From an uncultured Phascolarctobacterium sp. (GTDB lineage Bacteria; Bacillota; Negativicutes; Acidaminococcales; Acidaminococcaceae), in contig UQLS01000007.1 in assembly GCA_900541915.1 (NCBI GenBank), positions 28,141 to 92,140 of the forward strand: a DNA stretch of 64,000 bases. The letters are read 5' to 3'. The stretch's first letter is position 1. The number at the start of each line of letters is the position of its first letter. The notes below the pieces were generated by a model. That model was not told where the DNA came from, did not search any database, and was given only the letters and a program-made list of their open reading frames with translations. Positions 17,199 through 26,541 of this stretch are shown piece by piece. A program made the position numbers and the translations under genes.

Positions 17199-18191
17199 AT
17201 GGCTATTTTACCTATTTTTATACCGCATGCAGGTTGTCCGCACCAATGTGTTTTCTGTAATCAGAAGACTATCAGCGGACAAAAGAATGCTGCCGAAAGC
17301 GGTGCGCGTGAGCAGATAGCGCGTTGGCTGCAATGGCTGAGACCATCATTAGAGAATGAGGCAGCTTTTTATGGCGGCTCGTTTACTGCTTTAGACAGCG
17401 ATTTGCAGGAAAGACTGCTGTTTTTAACTGATGAGCTGTTAGAACGTGGTATTATTGGCAGTGTCAGATTATCTACACGTCCTGATTATATTGATGATAC
17501 GAAATTAGAATTGCTCAAAAAGCATGGTGTGCGCTTAGTTGAGCTTGGAGTGCAGTCTCTGGATGACAGAGTTTTAGAAGCAGCAGGGCGCGGGCATACG
17601 GCCGCGGATGTGGTGCAGGCTATGAAACGGCTGCGTGCTTATAATTTTAAGACTGGTTTGCAGCTGATGGTTGGTATGCCGCTGCAAAATTTCAGCAGCC
17701 TGCAGGATACTGTTGCGCAGGTAATAAAATTACAGCCTGATATTGCCAGAATATATCCGCTTTTGGTTATTAAAGAAACACCTTTAGCTGAAAGCTGGGG
17801 CAAGGGAGAGTTTCAGCCGCTAGGCTTGGAAGAAGCTGTGCGTCAAAGTGCCTGGGTTTATGATCAGCTTACGACTAATGGTATCAAGGTTATCAGGGTT
17901 GGTTTACAGCCGGATGATGAGTTATGTGCACCGGGTAATATTCTGGCCGGACCTTTTCATTCTTCTATGGGTGAGTTGGTGCATAGCTTTCTTCTGCGTG
18001 AGCGTTTGACAGATAAATTATTAGCTGTAAAAGGAGCAGAGCGCATAGTAATTAGTTGCCCGGCACAAATGGAATCTAAGCTTCGAGGAATGAAAAACAG
18101 CAATATTAAATATTGGCAGCAGCTGCTGGCTCCTGCGAAAATTGTTGTCGAAAAAACTGCTGATAAAGATATTACTGTCAGAGCAGAATGA
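17199..18191 (+). CDS. Elp3-like radical SAM protein
   Basis: A 330-residue radical SAM protein with CPHQCVFC near the N-terminus supplying the CxxxCxxC cluster motif, then FYGGSFTALD and LVELGVQSLDDRVL, which resemble the Elp3/HemN core. It lacks the acetyltransferase domain of full Elp3. Similar proteins sit just upstream of smc in many Firmicutes, often after rnc. The substrate is unknown; tRNA or small-molecule chemistry is possible. AAAGGA precedes the ATG. Confidence 0.85.
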   Translation: MAILPIFIPHAGCPHQCVFCNQKTISGQKNAAESGAREQIARWLQWLRPSLENEAAFYGGSFTALDSDLQERLLFLTDELLERGIIGSVRLSTRPDYIDDTKLELLKKHGVRLVELGVQSLDDRVLEAAGRGHTAADVVQAMKRLRAYNFKTGLQLMVGMPLQNFSSLQDTVAQVIKLQPDIARIYPLLVIKETPLAESWGKGEFQPLGLEEAVRQSAWVYDQLTTNGIKVIRVGLQPDDELCAPGNILAGPFHSSMGELVHSFLLRERLTDKLLAVKGAERIVISCPAQMESKLRGMKNSNIKYWQQLLAPAKIVVEKTADKDITVRAE

Positions 18192-18214
18192 ATGTAATAA
18201 AAAGGTTGTGAAGT

Positions 18215-18703
18215 ATGAGTATCTGTAAAAGTTTTCCACCGGTAGTATCACCTGAAAGCAGGGTGCTGATTCTTGGTTCGATGCCGGGAAGAAAATCTTT
18301 AGAAATGCAGCAATATTATGCACATCCGCAAAACAGGTTCTGGAAGCTTTTAGCTGCTTTGTTTGCTGCAGAGCTGCCGACTGACTATGAGGCTAAGCTG
18401 GCTTTATTGCAGAAAAATAAACTGGCACTTTGGGATGTATTAGGAGTGTGCGAGAGAGAAGGCAGCTTAGACAGTGATATCCGTAACGAACAGCCTAATG
18501 ATATTATCGGTTTGCTGCAGCAATATCCTCAGATAAGAGCTGTTGTTTGTAATGGTGGTAAGGCTGGCAGTGCGTTTAAAAAATATTTTGGGACTGTCGT
18601 CAAAGCTCCGGTATATTATCTGCATTCAACAAGTCCGGCAAATGCCAGAATGAATCTTACAGACCTGCAGGAGGAATGGCAGGTTCTTAAAAGTTGGCTG
18701 TAG
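18215..18703 (+). CDS. DNA-deoxyinosine (hypoxanthine) glycosylase
   Basis: Uracil-DNA glycosylase superfamily member of the hypoxanthine-DNA glycosylase type (family 6), which removes deaminated adenine from DNA to start base-excision repair. The 162-residue length is normal. LGSMPGRKSLEMQQYYAHP and NRFWKLL form the active-site segment, and STSPANA lies at the C-terminal loop where the family has its DNA-intercalating Ser/Pro. It follows the radical SAM gene by 23 bases. Confidence 0.9.
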   Translation: MSICKSFPPVVSPESRVLILGSMPGRKSLEMQQYYAHPQNRFWKLLAALFAAELPTDYEAKLALLQKNKLALWDVLGVCEREGSLDSDIRNEQPNDIIGLLQQYPQIRAVVCNGGKAGSAFKKYFGTVVKAPVYYLHSTSPANARMNLTDLQEEWQVLKSWL

Positions 18704-18789
18704 CATGATTAAAGTATCTTGCGGTTGTATACCGCATAAAATATATGATAAAATATCTTAATAAAGAATTATAAAGTAAGGTGATGACC

Positions 18790-21700
18790 GTGCGCTTAAA
18801 GTCTTTTGCCACATACGGCTTTAAATCCTTTGCCGAAAAAACTGAATTAACTTTTGATAAAGGTATCACGGCCGTAGTGGGTCCAAATGGCTCCGGAAAA
18901 AGCAATATTTCTGATGCTATACGCTGGGTATTAGGCGAGCAAAGTGCAAAATATCTGCGCGGCAGTAAGATGGAAGACATCATTTTTTCCGGCAGCAGCA
19001 AAAGAAGACCATTAGGTGTAGCGGAAGTTACCTTAGAGTTTGATAACAGCGATCACGCGCTTGATATGGATTTTTCTGAGGTCAGTCTGACTAGGCGTTT
19101 GTTTCGCAGTGGCGACAGCGAATATGCTATCAATAAGAAAAACTGTCGTCTAAAAGATATTCTGGATTTATTGGCTGATACAGGCTTAGGCAAAGGCTCT
19201 ATGTCAATTATTGGTCAAAACAGAATTGATGAGGTACTCAACAGCAGGCCGGAGGAACGTAGGGCGTTGTTTGAGGAGGCTGCCGGTATTGCCAAGTACA
19301 GACTGCGTAAGAAAGAGGCGGTACGACGTTTGGATGAAACCGGAGCCAATCTTACGCGTATTAATGATATTAAGGCTGAAGTAGATGCACAGGTGGAGCC
19401 ATTGCGTGCAGCTGCAGAAAAAACACAGCAGTATAATGCTCTCTATGCGGAGCAAAGACAATGTCGTCTTACTAATTTTGTGCATAAGCTTGATAATATA
19501 ACCGGTTTGTGTCAAAAGCTGCAGGAAAAAAAGCAGCTTTTAGAGCGGGAACTTTCGCAGCGACTGGCAGCTTTAAGCGTGCAGGAGGCTCAGGCGGCAC
19601 AGCTGCAGGCAGAGGCTGACAGACTGAACGAAAGTTTTGCCAAGCTGATGGACGAAATGAAGGACAAAGAAACTGCGCTGGAAAAAATACGCGGACAAAA
19701 AGCGGTGCTGGATGAACGCATTATCAACAGCAGACAAAGTGCAGAAAAACTTGGTGTAAGAAACATCAGACTTGAGCAGCAGGCTGATGAGCTGGAAAAG
19801 CAAATGGCTGCGTTAGCAGCAGAATTTGATGTTGTTGATAAAAAACGTGCTAAGGCTGAATATAGTTTGCAGCAGCTGCAGCGTGAAAAAGAGCAGTATG
19901 AAAAAAATCTGCATGAAATCAGTCAACAGTCTGAGAATTTAAAGGCTGATGTTTTTGCTGATATGCAAAGCCTGCTGGAAGCGCGCAACGCTTTGCGTGT
20001 TTTAGAGCAGGAGCAGGAACGCCGCGTAAAACGCAGAGAGGTGCTGAAAGAAAGCATTGCTGAAGCAGAAAATATTGCTGGGAAGGTGGAAGAAGAATAT
20101 CGTCAGCTGCTGGAAAAGCAGGCTCGCAGCGGACATGAACAGAAACGCTTAAGTGACGAATTAGAGGCTGATGGTAAGCAAGAGGAAGAATACAGGCGGA
20201 AGCTGCAAACAATAAGGCAGCAGCAGGGACTTTGCCAGAAGAAGCTTATAGAAACAGAAGCACGGCTTAATTCATTGCAGCGGATGCAGAATTCTTATGA
20301 AGGTTTTGGTTACGGTATAAAAAATATCTTGAAATGTAATGCTCCTTGGCGAAAAAATATTATCGGTGTGGCAGCAGAACTGCTGCAGACGGACGAAAAA
20401 TATGTTACTGCCATAGAAACAGCTTTAGGAGAAAGTGCGCAGAATCTGGTAACTTTAGATGCTGACACTGCTAAAGCAGCAATTAATTATCTGAAACAGC
20501 AAAATGGCGGCAGAGCGACCTTTCTGCCTTTGGATAATATTCAGGAGCGCAGGCTGACGCAGGAGGAAGAAAGACTGTGCAGTCTGAAAGGTATTTGCGG
20601 TTTTGCCGTGGATTTGGTCAGCTGCCACGAGCAGGCTGCCAAAGCCATAAGGTTTTTGCTGGGCAGAGTATTAGTTGCAGAAAATATTGATGCTGCACTG
20701 TCTGCGGCCAGAATGGCTAAATTTAGGTTGCGGGTAGTTACATTAGATGGTGATACTATCAATGCCGGCGGCAGTATGTCAGGCGGCAGCCGCAGACATA
20801 AGGAAGGTTATTTAAGCCGCGGCCGTGATATTAAACGTCTTGAAGCTTTGCTCGCTGAGCAGCGTGGAGAAATGCTTCAGCTGCAGGAGGCACTGGAAAC
20901 AGAAGAAGATAAGCAGCAGAAATTGTCTGCCAAACTGCAGCAGGGACGAGAGCAATTACGGCAGTACGCTTTGATGTCTTCGCAGCTTGATTTACAGCTG
21001 CAGCATTTAAGTCAGAAAAAGCGTGATGCAGAAGAACGCTTATTACTGCTGCTTGATGACAGAAATGCCATTGCGGCAGAATATATGGCAAACCGCAGCA
21101 AGGTGCAGGAACTGCGCGCAAAAGTTAAAGAACTGGAAGAACAGGATAGTGCGGCCAAACAGCTGTTAGAAGATATGCAGAAGAAAATAGCTGCAGAAAA
21201 AAGCAAGGTAGATGCAGCGGAAAATCAGCTGCATGATGCCCGCTTATTAGCAGAAACTTCTTCAGCTAAGGTGCAGCTGATGAGCGACAGAATGAAGGGC
21301 CTTGACAGCGATACGCTGCAGCTGCGCAGAGAAATTACAGGTAATGAACAGGAACAGCAGCGTTTGCAGCAGCTGATTGAAAAATGTGAATCTGAAAAGC
21401 AGGCATGTGATAAGCGCAGTGCAGAGCTTTTGCGGCAGCTGCAGGAAACTGAATGCGGCAAAGAAGAGTTCCGAGAGGAACGTTTGCGCCTGCAGAATCA
21501 GCAGCAGCAGGCAGAAGAGCAGGCAGCCGCAATTCGCAAACAGTGCAGCAATAGTGAAGGTTCTTTGAAGCAGCTGGATATAGAGATGGCGCGATATAAT
21601 AATGACCGTGAACATGTTTTGATGCAGCTGACAGAAGAATACGGCCTTGATGAAACTGCTGCAAGAAATGAAGAACTTCTGGAACTTGACAGTTCAGAAC

Positions 21701-22344
21701 TGAAAAAACGGGAAAGCAGGCTGGCAATAGCTATTGCAGCTTTAGGTCCGGTTAATCCTGCTGCTATTGAGGAATATCAGGCAGTCAAGGAACGCAGTGA
21801 ATTTTTAAATCATCAGTATGATGATTTGGCGACAGCTCGAGATAATCTGCAGGCAGTTATCAGTGAAATAAATTCTGGCATGACGCGTAAGTTTAAAGAG
21901 GCTTTTGCAGAGATAAACAAATTCTTTGCTGAATGTTATGTAAGGCTGTTTGGCGGCGGCACTGCAGTATTAAAGCTTTCTGAGCCCGATGATTTGCTGA
22001 ATTCCGGGATTGATATTGAGGTTCAGCCTCCAGGAAAACGGTTGCAGAGCCTGTATCTCTTATCCGGCGGCGAAAGAGCACTGACTGTTATTGCACTGCT
22101 TTTTGCGTTGCTAAGTTATCGTCCAGCGCCATTTTGTATTTTAGATGAAATAGATGCGGCGCTTGATGATGCAAATATTGTCAGATTTTCAAAATTTTTA
22201 AGGGATTTTTCGCAGAAAACACAGTTTATTATTATTACGCATCGTAAAGGTACAATGGAATGTGCTGATATTATGTATGGTGTGACTATGGAAGAATCCG
22301 GTGTATCAAAATTGCTTTCTGTTAAGATAAACGAAAAGGAGTAG
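18790..22344 (+). CDS. smc: Chromosome partition protein SMC
   Basis: Condensin ATPase that, with ScpA and ScpB, organises and segregates the chromosome. Walker A GPNGSGKSN near the N-terminus, long coiled coils (about 170-500 and 680-1010), a hinge around 515-640 with GGSMSGGSRR at its end, signature LSGGERAL and Walker B FCILDEIDAALDD are all present. Start choice: GTG 18790 gives MRLKSF and has AAGGTG at good spacing; upstream in-frame GTG 18781 and ATG 18784 overlap that ribosome site. An extended -10 (TGATAAAAT, 18746-18754) lies upstream. Confidence 0.95.
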   Translation: MRLKSFATYGFKSFAEKTELTFDKGITAVVGPNGSGKSNISDAIRWVLGEQSAKYLRGSKMEDIIFSGSSKRRPLGVAEVTLEFDNSDHALDMDFSEVSLTRRLFRSGDSEYAINKKNCRLKDILDLLADTGLGKGSMSIIGQNRIDEVLNSRPEERRALFEEAAGIAKYRLRKKEAVRRLDETGANLTRINDIKAEVDAQVEPLRAAAEKTQQYNALYAEQRQCRLTNFVHKLDNITGLCQKLQEKKQLLERELSQRLAALSVQEAQAAQLQAEADRLNESFAKLMDEMKDKETALEKIRGQKAVLDERIINSRQSAEKLGVRNIRLEQQADELEKQMAALAAEFDVVDKKRAKAEYSLQQLQREKEQYEKNLHEISQQSENLKADVFADMQSLLEARNALRVLEQEQERRVKRREVLKESIAEAENIAGKVEEEYRQLLEKQARSGHEQKRLSDELEADGKQEEEYRRKLQTIRQQQGLCQKKLIETEARLNSLQRMQNSYEGFGYGIKNILKCNAPWRKNIIGVAAELLQTDEKYVTAIETALGESAQNLVTLDADTAKAAINYLKQQNGGRATFLPLDNIQERRLTQEEERLCSLKGICGFAVDLVSCHEQAAKAIRFLLGRVLVAENIDAALSAARMAKFRLRVVTLDGDTINAGGSMSGGSRRHKEGYLSRGRDIKRLEALLAEQRGEMLQLQEALETEEDKQQKLSAKLQQGREQLRQYALMSSQLDLQLQHLSQKKRDAEERLLLLLDDRNAIAAEYMANRSKVQELRAKVKELEEQDSAAKQLLEDMQKKIAAEKSKVDAAENQLHDARLLAETSSAKVQLMSDRMKGLDSDTLQLRREITGNEQEQQRLQQLIEKCESEKQACDKRSAELLRQLQETECGKEEFREERLRLQNQQQQAEEQAAAIRKQCSNSEGSLKQLDIEMARYNNDREHVLMQLTEEYGLDETAARNEELLELDSSELKKRESRLAIAIAALGPVNPAAIEEYQAVKERSEFLNHQYDDLATARDNLQAVISEINSGMTRKFKEAFAEINKFFAECYVRLFGGGTAVLKLSEPDDLLNSGIDIEVQPPGKRLQSLYLLSGGERALTVIALLFALLSYRPAPFCILDEIDAALDDANIVRFSKFLRDFSQKTQFIIITHRKGTMECADIMYGVTMEESGVSKLLSVKINEKE

Positions 22345-22350
22345 GAATTT

Positions 22351-23268
22351 ATGGGATTTTTTGAGCGATTGAAAGAAGGCCTCAGCAAGACGCGCCGTAA
22401 TTTTACGGACAGAATAGAAGAGCTGGTTGGCTTATCTGTTTCTATTGATGAAGATTTTTTGGAAGAACTGGAAATGATTCTTTTAACTGCTGATGTAGGT
22501 GTTAAAACTACAGAAAAGCTTATTGAAGCAGTACGTCAGGCAGCAAAGAAAAAAGAAATCAGCGGCACACAGGATGTTATTCCTTTCCTGAAAAAATATC
22601 TTACCGAGATGCTGCAGGATTCCGGCCAGCGCACACGTATTGGTGCTAAACCAACAGTTATTCTTGTTGTAGGTGTTAATGGTGTTGGCAAGACTACTAC
22701 AATTGGCAAATTGGCTAACTATTTTACTTTGTTTAATTACAAGGTTGTATTGGCTGCAGGCGATACCTTTAGAGCAGCAGCTTCAGAACAGCTGCAGATT
22801 TGGGGTGAACGTGCCGGCTGTGACGTAATTCGTCATGCCGAAGGTGCAGATCCGGCTGCAGTAGTTTTTGACGCAGTTAAGGCTGCCGTAGCACGTAAGG
22901 CAGATATACTTTTCATTGATACTGCCGGCAGACTGCATAATAAGACTAATTTAATGAATGAGCTGGAAAAAATTCATCGCATTATTAAAAGAGAGATTCC
23001 GGAAGCCCCGCATGAAACTTTTCTGGTGCTTGATGCGACTACCGGACAAAATGCAATCAGTCAGGCCAAAGTATTTATGGAAACTGCCAATGTTACAGGC
23101 GTAGTACTTACTAAGCTTGATGGTACTGCCAAAGGCGGCGTTGTTGTAGCAATTAAGGAAGAGTTGGGATTGCCGGTAAAATGGATTGGTGTTGGCGAAG
23201 GTATTATGGATTTCCGTCCTTTTGAGCCTGATAAATTTGTTGAAGCTTTATTTGACAGTGACAAGTAA
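22351..23268 (+). CDS. ftsY: Signal recognition particle receptor FtsY
   Basis: SRP receptor GTPase that docks ribosome-nascent-chain complexes at the membrane. The 305-residue NG-domain form has a short N-terminal region and little of the acidic A domain. G1 GVNGVGKTTTIGK, the DTAGRLH switch and the TKLDGTAKGG segment are present. It starts 6 bases after smc with AAAAGGAG, giving the conserved smc-ftsY pair. Confidence 0.97.
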   Translation: MGFFERLKEGLSKTRRNFTDRIEELVGLSVSIDEDFLEELEMILLTADVGVKTTEKLIEAVRQAAKKKEISGTQDVIPFLKKYLTEMLQDSGQRTRIGAKPTVILVVGVNGVGKTTTIGKLANYFTLFNYKVVLAAGDTFRAAASEQLQIWGERAGCDVIRHAEGADPAAVVFDAVKAAVARKADILFIDTAGRLHNKTNLMNELEKIHRIIKREIPEAPHETFLVLDATTGQNAISQAKVFMETANVTGVVLTKLDGTAKGGVVVAIKEELGLPVKWIGVGEGIMDFRPFEPDKFVEALFDSDK

Positions 23269-23274
23269 AAATAC

Positions 23275-23303
23275 TTGACATATATTTGGCGATACAGTAT
23301 AAT
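23275..23303 (+). promoter_or_regulatory. Promoter of ylxM-ffh
   Basis: TTGACA and TATAAT with a 17-base spacer, both perfect consensus. It starts 7 bases after the ftsY stop. Confidence 0.9.
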
Positions 23304-23340
23304 TGCATAGTCAGATATTTTGAGTAAAGGAAACAGGAAA

Positions 23341-23691
23341 TTGTCAGAGCACGATTTTGAACAGAGGATGAGGCTGGGAAGGCTGTTTGATATATACGGC
23401 GGCCTTTTAACAGAAAAACAGCAGCAATGTTTAAAACTGTATTTTTATGATGACCTGTCACTGACAGAGATTGCGGAAGAAACAGGCGTATCACGGCAGG
23501 CGATTCATGATTTGTTGAAGCGTGTAGAGCTGATTTTGGAGCGCAATGAAAAAAAACTTGGCCTTTTAGCTCGTAGTGAAGCTGATAAAGCAAGGCTGCG
23601 CGAAGTGATAGATTTGCTTGCTGACTGCAGCAGGCAGAAAAATGATGAAGCCATCAAGATTTTAAATGGAATGTGTGGCGAAAGTAGGTAA
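23341..23691 (+). CDS. ylxM: YlxM-family helix-turn-helix protein
   Basis: A YlxM-type protein (p13-like), the partner gene of ffh, with a sigma-like HTH (LSLTEIAEETGVSRQAIHDLLKR). It is thought to act with the SRP system, but its DNA target is unknown. I use TTG 23341 (116 residues), which has AAAGG about 10 bases upstream and gives a family-sized start; an in-frame TTG at 23320 lies too close to the predicted transcription start. The gene ends 2 bases before ffh. Confidence 0.88.
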   Translation: MSEHDFEQRMRLGRLFDIYGGLLTEKQQQCLKLYFYDDLSLTEIAEETGVSRQAIHDLLKRVELILERNEKKLGLLARSEADKARLREVIDLLADCSRQKNDEAIKILNGMCGESR

Positions 23692-23693
23692 CA

Positions 23694-25040
23694 ATGGCTT
23701 TTGAAAGTTTGTCTGAAAGATTACAAAATGCTATAAAGATGTTTCGCGGTGCCGGAAAAATTACAGAAGAAGATTTAAAAGCACCGATGCGCGAAGTAAG
23801 AATGGCGCTGCTAGAAGCGGACGTAAACTTTAAGGTTGTTAAGGACTTCGTTGCCAAAGTTAAGGAACGTGCCCTTGGTGCCGAAGTTAATGAAAGTCTT
23901 AATCCGCATCAGCAGATTATTAAGATTGTTAATGAAGAGCTTATCCAGCTTTTAGGTGGTACTCAAAGCAAGCTGGCAGTTTCTCCTAAACCGCCGACTA
24001 TCATTATGCTGGTTGGTCTGCAGGGTGCAGGTAAAACTACTACTGCCGGAAAGCTGGCAACCTATCTGAAGCGTAAGAATAAAAAGCCGCTTCTGGTTGC
24101 AGGCGATATTTACCGTCCTGCTGCTATTACGCAGCTGCAGGTATTGGGCGAACAGATTAATGTGCCGGTATTTGCCTTGGGTGATAAGGTATCTCCGGTA
24201 GAGATTGCTAAACAGTCTTTGGAAAAAGCTTTTTCTCTGGCATGCGACACGATTATTATCGATACCGCAGGCCGACTGCATATAAACGAAGAACTGATGA
24301 ACGAGCTGCGTGAAATTAAAGGCAGCGTAAATCCTACTGAAATTCTTTTGGTAGTCGATGCCATGACTGGTCAGGATGCTGTAACTGTTGCAGAAAGCTT
24401 TGACCGTGAGCTTGGAATTGACGGCTTGATTGTTACTAAGCTGGATGGTGATGCCCGCGGCGGTGCTGTACTTTCTGTAAAGGCAGTTACTGGTAAGCCT
24501 GTAAAACTTATTGGTATGGGCGAAAAGCTTGATGCTCTTGAGCCTTTCCATCCCGACCGTATGGCTTCCCGTATTCTTGGTATGGGTGATATCCTTACCT
24601 TGGTGGAAAAAATTCAGTCTACTACTGACCTGGCTAAAGCTCTGGAAATGGAGAAAAAGCTCCGCAAGGATGAATTTACTCTGGAACAGTTTTTAGAGCA
24701 GATGCAGCAGGTTAAAAAATTAGGTTCTTTGGATACAATCTTAGGACTTATTCCTGGCATGGGCGGCATCAGTCAAAAACTTAAAGAAGCTAATGTCGAC
24801 GAGAAAGAGTTTGACAGGATAGAAGCAATTATCAAGTCTATGACTCCTAAAGAACGTCGCAATCCCGACATCATTAACGGCAGCAGACGCAAACGTATTG
24901 CAGCAGGCTGCGGTATGAGAGTGCAGGATGTTAATAAGCTTCTGAAGAATTTTGATGAAAGTAAAAAAATGATGAAGCGTATGCAGGGTATGGCAAAGTT
25001 TGCTTCTAAAGGCGGATTTAAAATCCCCTTTATGCATTAA
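23694..25040 (+). CDS. ffh: Signal recognition particle protein Ffh
   Basis: SRP54 GTPase that binds signal sequences and 4.5S/6S RNA. NG domain: GLQGAGKTTTAGK, DTAGRLH, TKLDGDARGG. M domain: a methionine-rich C-terminus with RNA-binding RRKRIAAGCGM and VNKLLKNFDESKKMMKRM. The 448-residue length is normal. ylxM-ffh-rpsP is the usual Firmicute order. Confidence 0.97.
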   Translation: MAFESLSERLQNAIKMFRGAGKITEEDLKAPMREVRMALLEADVNFKVVKDFVAKVKERALGAEVNESLNPHQQIIKIVNEELIQLLGGTQSKLAVSPKPPTIIMLVGLQGAGKTTTAGKLATYLKRKNKKPLLVAGDIYRPAAITQLQVLGEQINVPVFALGDKVSPVEIAKQSLEKAFSLACDTIIIDTAGRLHINEELMNELREIKGSVNPTEILLVVDAMTGQDAVTVAESFDRELGIDGLIVTKLDGDARGGAVLSVKAVTGKPVKLIGMGEKLDALEPFHPDRMASRILGMGDILTLVEKIQSTTDLAKALEMEKKLRKDEFTLEQFLEQMQQVKKLGSLDTILGLIPGMGGISQKLKEANVDEKEFDRIEAIIKSMTPKERRNPDIINGSRRKRIAAGCGMRVQDVNKLLKNFDESKKMMKRMQGMAKFASKGGFKIPFMH

Positions 25041-25091
25041 TAAAAAATCATAACAGTTAGTTGATATTAGTTTAAGGAGGTGAAAATCAAC

Positions 25092-25364
25092 ATGGCAGTT
25101 AAAATTCGTCTGAAACGTATGGGTGCTAAAAAAGCTCCTTTCTATCGTATCGTTGTTGCTGATTCCCGTTCTCCGCGTGATGGCAGATTCGTCGAAAGCA
25201 TTGGTTACTATGATTCTACCGTTCAACCGGCTAACGTTAAAATCGATGCTGAAAAAGCAATCGACTGGATGTCCAAAGGTGCACAACCGACCGATACCGT
25301 TAAATCTTTGTTCAGCAAAGATGGCATCATGAAAAAATTTGCTGAAGCTAAAGCAGCAAAATAA
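25092..25364 (+). CDS. rpsP: 30S ribosomal protein S16
   Basis: S16, a 90-residue small-subunit protein, starting MAVKIRLKRMGAKKAPFYR, the family signature. The ATG at 25092 has AAGGAGGTGA upstream; a GTG at 25080 in the same frame overlaps that ribosome site. Codon use is highly biased, as expected for a ribosomal protein. Confidence 0.98.
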   Translation: MAVKIRLKRMGAKKAPFYRIVVADSRSPRDGRFVESIGYYDSTVQPANVKIDAEKAIDWMSKGAQPTDTVKSLFSKDGIMKKFAEAKAAK

Positions 25365-25382
25365 TAAGAGAGGCGTGTTTAC

Positions 25383-25610
25383 ATGAAAGAATTGGTAGAA
25401 GTAATGGCCAAGTCTCTTGTAAGTAATCCGTCTGCAGTAGTCGTGGAGGAGGAAACAACCGGTACAACAACGGTGCTTCGCCTCCATGTTGCTTCTGAGG
25501 ATATGGGTAAAGTTATTGGAAAACAGGGCCGTATCGCAAAAGCGATTAGAACAGTTATGAAAGCAGTTGCAACACGCGAAAATGTAAAGGTTATCGTGGA
25601 AATTATCTGA
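25383..25610 (+). CDS. khpA: KH-domain RNA-binding protein KhpA (YlqC)
   Basis: A 75-residue single KH domain with the GKVIGKQGRIAKAI loop that binds RNA. KhpA proteins work with KhpB and bind RNAs involved in cell-wall and division control in Firmicutes. It sits in the conserved rpsP-khpA-ylqD-rimM order, 19 bases after rpsP. Confidence 0.94.
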   Translation: MKELVEVMAKSLVSNPSAVVVEEETTGTTTVLRLHVASEDMGKVIGKQGRIAKAIRTVMKAVATRENVKVIVEII

Positions 25611-25627
25611 TCAAGGATGGTATAACA

Positions 25628-26032
25628 ATGGATAAAATGTATGTCAGGGTTCCTGTTGCAGTTAAAGCTAAAGTAACCGAAGATTTGAAGTTGAAAATTA
25701 TTGGAGATCTCCAAAATACTATAAAGAAAATGGAATTGGATCTTGAACAGTTCGAATTCCAGGCTAAGAAAGCTCTTAGTCAGGCTGCCAGCGATTTGAG
25801 CGTACTTCCGGCTTTGCGCGAACAAATCGATGCTGAGCGTAATAAACGTCTGGCTGCAAAAAATGAAGCAGAAGCAAAACTGAAACGCGCTGAAGCATTA
25901 GAAATGGGTGCTGAAATTGGTCATGGTACTCTGGAACGTACTGTGGAAATTACAGTAGGTACCAATCTTGATGCTTTGATGGGTGCTGAAATTCTTACTG
26001 AAGACGGAAAGGTTATTGCTTTCCGCGAGTAA
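25628..26032 (+). CDS. ylqD: YlqD-family protein
   Basis: A 134-residue protein with a long predicted coiled coil in the middle (about residues 35-90) and a C-terminal beta-rich end (EITVGTNLDALMGAEILTEDG). It matches YlqD in position (khpA to rimM) and layout. The function is not established. Confidence 0.85.
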   Translation: MDKMYVRVPVAVKAKVTEDLKLKIIGDLQNTIKKMELDLEQFEFQAKKALSQAASDLSVLPALREQIDAERNKRLAAKNEAEAKLKRAEALEMGAEIGHGTLERTVEITVGTNLDALMGAEILTEDGKVIAFRE

Positions 26033-26037
26033 GCCCC

Positions 26038-26541
26038 ATGGATAAAGAAATAGTTATTGGCAAGATAGTCGCTCCGCACGGTGTGCGGGGCGATATTCGT
26101 ATTATGCCCCTTACTGACAGGCCGGAACAGTTTTTAAATCTCTCTTATTTGCTTCTGGAAGATGGTCGCCAGCTGACTGTAAAAGCAGCTCGTTTTCATA
26201 AGAGAATGGTACTGGTAAGTACTAAAGAAATCACTACTATGAACGACGCTGAGTTGCTGCGCGATAAGAAAATACTGATTAGAGCAGAAGATTTACCGCC
26301 TTTGGAAGAAGGTCGTTTCTACGTGGCAGATCTTATTGGTTTGCCTGTATTTGATGAAGAAGGTAAGCAGCTGGGAACTTTTAAAGACAGCATTACTACA
26401 GGCAGCAATGATGTATATATTGTTGCGGTTCCTGGCGGCAAGGATCTTTTGATACCTGCATTGAAAATCTATGTGCGGGAAATAAATCTGCAGGAAAAAC
26501 GCATAGTGGTAAAATTGCCTGAATGGACTGATGAAGCATGA
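26038..26541 (+). CDS. rimM: Ribosome maturation factor RimM
   Basis: Assists assembly of the 30S head near S19. It is 167 residues with the N-terminal IGKIVAPHGVRGDIR signature and a PRC-barrel C-terminal half (FYVADLIGLPV). The start is 6 bases after ylqD with no strong ribosome site, suggesting coupled translation. The stop overlaps the trmD start by 4 bases. Confidence 0.95.
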   Translation: MDKEIVIGKIVAPHGVRGDIRIMPLTDRPEQFLNLSYLLLEDGRQLTVKAARFHKRMVLVSTKEITTMNDAELLRDKKILIRAEDLPPLEEGRFYVADLIGLPVFDEEGKQLGTFKDSITTGSNDVYIVAVPGGKDLLIPALKIYVREINLQEKRIVVKLPEWTDEA